This document shows, one piece after another, positions 4,997-6,587 of a DNA stretch of 6,587 nucleotides (positions within the stretch are counted from its first letter, which is position 1; every line of letters begins with the position of its first letter). The translations under genes and the position numbers were made by a program. The notes beneath the pieces were generated by a model. The model worked only from the letters and a program-made list of their open reading frames with translations. It did no database searches and was not told the DNA's origin. This DNA comes from Nitrososphaeria archaeon (GTDB lineage: Archaea > Thermoproteota > Nitrososphaeria > Nitrososphaerales > Nitrososphaeraceae): positions 1-6,587 of the forward strand of contig JAJPIN010000159.1 in the NCBI GenBank assembly GCA_021324715.1. The letters run 5' to 3'.

Positions 4997-5551
4997 GTGA
5001 AAATTGAAAAAAATCCAAAATATCTGGTAGCATATTGTACATTGGCTGGATTAATATCATCAATTATTATATCAGGATTGTTATTCATCCTGGATATAGT
5101 TTCAAAAACTCCATTAGGTACTTTTTTTGCTGTAATAGGTTCATCTTTAGGCTTTTATGATTCCACCACATCGCCTTATGTAGGTCTTTTATTGCATTTT
5201 GCTACTGGTACTGTAGCCGGAAATTTACTTGGTCAAGGAGCATTATTTTGGGATAAATTGATCCCATTTGGTATCAAACGTGGAACAATTTTAGGAATTA
5301 TAACAGGGATATCACTTTGGTTGATATTATTCTTGCCCTTAACTGCGTATATCACACAACCTAAATTAAATATGTTCAATTTTTCGGCTCCAAACCAATA
5401 CATCTTTGTAATCGCAAAACATTTCCAAGGGCTATATCCTATCGTAATAATAGGATCCTTTTTTTTCCATCTGATTTATGGAATACTTTTGGGACTAATT
5501 TCAGGAAGGCTGATCGAATTAAAATATTCAGTTGGAAATACAGTTAAGTAG
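4997..5551 (+). CDS. Four-helix integral membrane protein, function unknown
   Basis: A 184-residue protein with four predicted membrane helices, roughly residues 10-35, 60-84, 94-119 and 147-171. Small-residue packing motifs stand out: HFATGTVAGNLLGQG (67-81) in helix 2 and HLIYGILLGLISG (158-170) in helix 4, each starting with a His. This two-fold likeness suggests the protein arose from a duplicated helix pair. The pattern H-x(2-4)-G-x(3)-G loosely resembles YagU-like and similar small archaeal membrane proteins, but I cannot assign a family. The start is GTG (MKIEKNPKY), with a positively charged N terminus expected on the cytoplasmic side. The gene has its own TATA-like box and stands alone: the antiporter diverges from it and ureE begins 157 bp downstream. 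A link with either neighbour is not shown. Confidence 0.75.
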   Translation: MKIEKNPKYLVAYCTLAGLISSIIISGLLFILDIVSKTPLGTFFAVIGSSLGFYDSTTSPYVGLLLHFATGTVAGNLLGQGALFWDKLIPFGIKRGTILGIITGISLWLILFLPLTAYITQPKLNMFNFSAPNQYIFVIAKHFQGLYPIVIIGSFFFHLIYGILLGLISGRLIELKYSVGNTVK

Positions 5552-5637
5552 TGTAGTGCTGGACAGGAACAACCGTGTTATCTCATAAAAATCAAGTTTA
5601 CAGCAAAGTTAGTGTATAGTAAATTGATTCTCCAATC

Positions 5638-5647
5638 CCAATATATG
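5638..5647 (+). promoter_or_regulatory. Possible TATA box of the ureE-ureF operon
   Basis: CCAATATATG lies about 65 bp before the ureE ATG and would give a leader of about 40 nt. No better box stands at the leaderless distance. Purine-rich GGGCTTACGGGCG just before the ATG is a poor match to a Shine-Dalgarno site. Confidence 0.3.
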
Positions 5648-5708
5648 GAAATCATAATTGCCGTGACGCAAATCTATTCAGAAGACCTATGACTAGGGCT
5701 TACGGGCG

Positions 5709-6221
5709 ATGATTCATACCGACAAGATAGTCGGGAACATAAATTCCGATTCGCATCTTAAAGTTAGGTATCAAGCCATGTTGAGAAGTGACCACGTTGA
5801 GAGAATTGAAGTAACCAGGTTAGAAGCTGAAAGATCCAGACTCAGAAAAGTATCAGATCGGGGTACGGATTTAGCTCTTACTTTGCCTCCCGGTTCGCAT
5901 ATCAATGACGGTGACGTAGTCCTGCTGACAGAAGAGAAGATGGTTATAGCAAAAAGGGTACCCGAAAATGTAGCTATAATATCTCTGGAAAGTAATATAG
6001 CAGCTGACCAATTGTTCAATATTGCAATCAAACTTGGTCATACTATTGGAAACATGCATAGACCAATAAAGATTACAAACGGTAAAATATATTTCCCAAT
6101 CCAGTCCGAATCTGAGATTGAACTATTTCAAAAGATATTTTCCAAGTTAAGTCATCTTGATATTAAAAAAGAGAACATAATTTTTGAACCTGACTCGGGT
6201 TATAATATTCATGGACACTGA
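5709..6221 (+). CDS. ureE: Urease accessory protein UreE (nickel metallochaperone)
   Basis: A 170-residue cytosolic dimer-forming chaperone that hands Ni2+ to the urease maturation complex. The N-terminal domain (about 1-85) has the family pattern RSRLRKVSDRGTDLALTLPPG (42-62) followed by INDGDVVLL (65-73). The C-terminal ferredoxin-like metal-binding domain (about 88-160) has the signature GHTIGNMHRPI (110-120), where GNxH places the conserved nickel ligand at His117; His111 is a possible second ligand. The tail is short and ends NIHGH (His168, His170), so two terminal histidines replace the long His-rich tail of some bacterial UreE proteins. The ATG start fits the usual N terminus (MIxxDKIVGNI). 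Its last 11 bp overlap ureF, which indicates translational coupling. No urease subunit gene lies upstream; ureABC must be downstream or elsewhere. Confidence 0.93.
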   Translation: MIHTDKIVGNINSDSHLKVRYQAMLRSDHVERIEVTRLEAERSRLRKVSDRGTDLALTLPPGSHINDGDVVLLTEEKMVIAKRVPENVAIISLESNIAADQLFNIAIKLGHTIGNMHRPIKITNGKIYFPIQSESEIELFQKIFSKLSHLDIKKENIIFEPDSGYNIHGH

Positions 6222-6587
6222 AATTATTGATGGAGACATCAGTTTATTGCAGATGTCTGACTCTTTTTTTCCCACGGGGTTGTATGCAACATCCAACGGA
6301 CTAGAAGCACTATTACAAGTAAAGAAATTAAAGAGTAATGATATCTCTCAATTTATTACCATCTACTTAAAACAGGTAGTAGGACCCTGTGATTGTACAG
6401 CCTTAGGCAACGCTTATGAATCTTGTAAGAAAAGGGATCTTGCTTCTCTCATTAAGACGGATGAATCGGCTTACTATATAAGATTAATAGAGGAGCCAAG
6501 AAGTGCTTCTGTCAGGTCTGGTAATCAGTTGCTGAAATGTGTTAGCACTTTCAGCAGGCACAAAAAAATGTTAAAGGATTATCAAAA
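6211..6587 (+). CDS. ureF: Urease accessory protein UreF, 5' part (runs off the window)
   Basis: The first 125 codons of a reading frame open to the right edge; full-length UreF proteins are usually about 220-240 residues, so roughly half is seen. UreF is an all-alpha protein that binds UreD/UreH and the GTPase UreG, forming the complex that loads carbon dioxide and nickel into apo-urease. Diagnostic features: LLQMSDSFFPTGLYATSNGLE (12-32, the family's DsxfPtGxxxxSxGLE), a Cys pair in GPCDCTALGNAY (58-69, where the family usually has small residues before the next helix), and EPRSASVRSGNQLLK (95-109). The ATG lies inside ureE in another frame and overlaps it by 11 bp; it gives the expected UreF N terminus without extra residues. 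ureG and ureD/H would be expected next. Confidence 0.93.
   Translation, partial: MDTEIIDGDISLLQMSDSFFPTGLYATSNGLEALLQVKKLKSNDISQFITIYLKQVVGPCDCTALGNAYESCKKRDLASLIKTDESAYYIRLIEEPRSASVRSGNQLLKCVSTFSRHKKMLKDYQ

Noticed and set aside
5771..6059. Two minus-strand frames inside ureE
   Set aside because: They are shadows of a well-matched ureE frame and have no start signals or family features.

Overview
This AT-rich window most likely comes from an ammonia-oxidising archaeon of the Nitrososphaeria (Thaumarchaeota), close to Nitrososphaera or Ca. Nitrosocosmicus. The pointers are archaeal TATA-like boxes about 25-35 bp upstream of start codons (several suggest leaderless or near-leaderless mRNAs), TTG and GTG starts, secreted proteins with an A|Q signal-peptidase junction, a tiny zinc-finger-like protein, and a urease accessory pair ureE-ureF. 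The lineage call is inference from gene content and style, not from a marker gene.

Layout, left to right. (1) 1-650: a small secreted, low-complexity Asn/Asp/Ser/Lys protein carrying a 39-bp tandem repeat. (2) 652-1797, minus strand: a class II aldolase (FucA/AraD-like) with a TTG start, then a VOC/glyoxalase-fold protein of the COG3607 type; they are separated by 156 bp and probably transcribed separately. (3) 1798-2475: mostly non-coding, but it holds a 15-nt odd palindrome, a 53-codon zinc-finger-like gene and a nested hairpin just after that gene. Apart from a 12-bp palindrome at 1944-1955 and AT-rich promoter DNA, I see nothing else there. (4) 2476-2868: a secreted four-cysteine protein of unknown function, convergent with an SRPBCC-fold protein (2984-3391, minus); the gap holds two hairpins. 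(5) 3594-4814, minus: a CPA2-type cation/proton antiporter membrane domain with the Asp-Asp motif and no RCK regulatory domain. (6) 4815-4996: a divergent promoter region with a second 15-nt odd palindrome. (7) 4997-5551: a four-helix membrane protein of unknown function. (8) 5709 to the right edge: ureE and the 5' part of ureF, overlapping by 11 bp and running off the window.

Only ureE-ureF form a clear operon. UreE delivers nickel and UreF is part of the UreF-UreG-UreD/H maturation complex that activates urease, which would supply ammonia for energy metabolism and CO2 for fixation. The other genes look like singly transcribed housekeeping, stress or envelope genes. No mobile element, CRISPR array, tRNA or rRNA was found. 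I did not find a clear new multi-gene system. The best leads are the small zinc-finger-like gene with its downstream hairpin, a hairpin motif that recurs in two intergenic regions, and two 7-1-7 palindromes in promoter regions.
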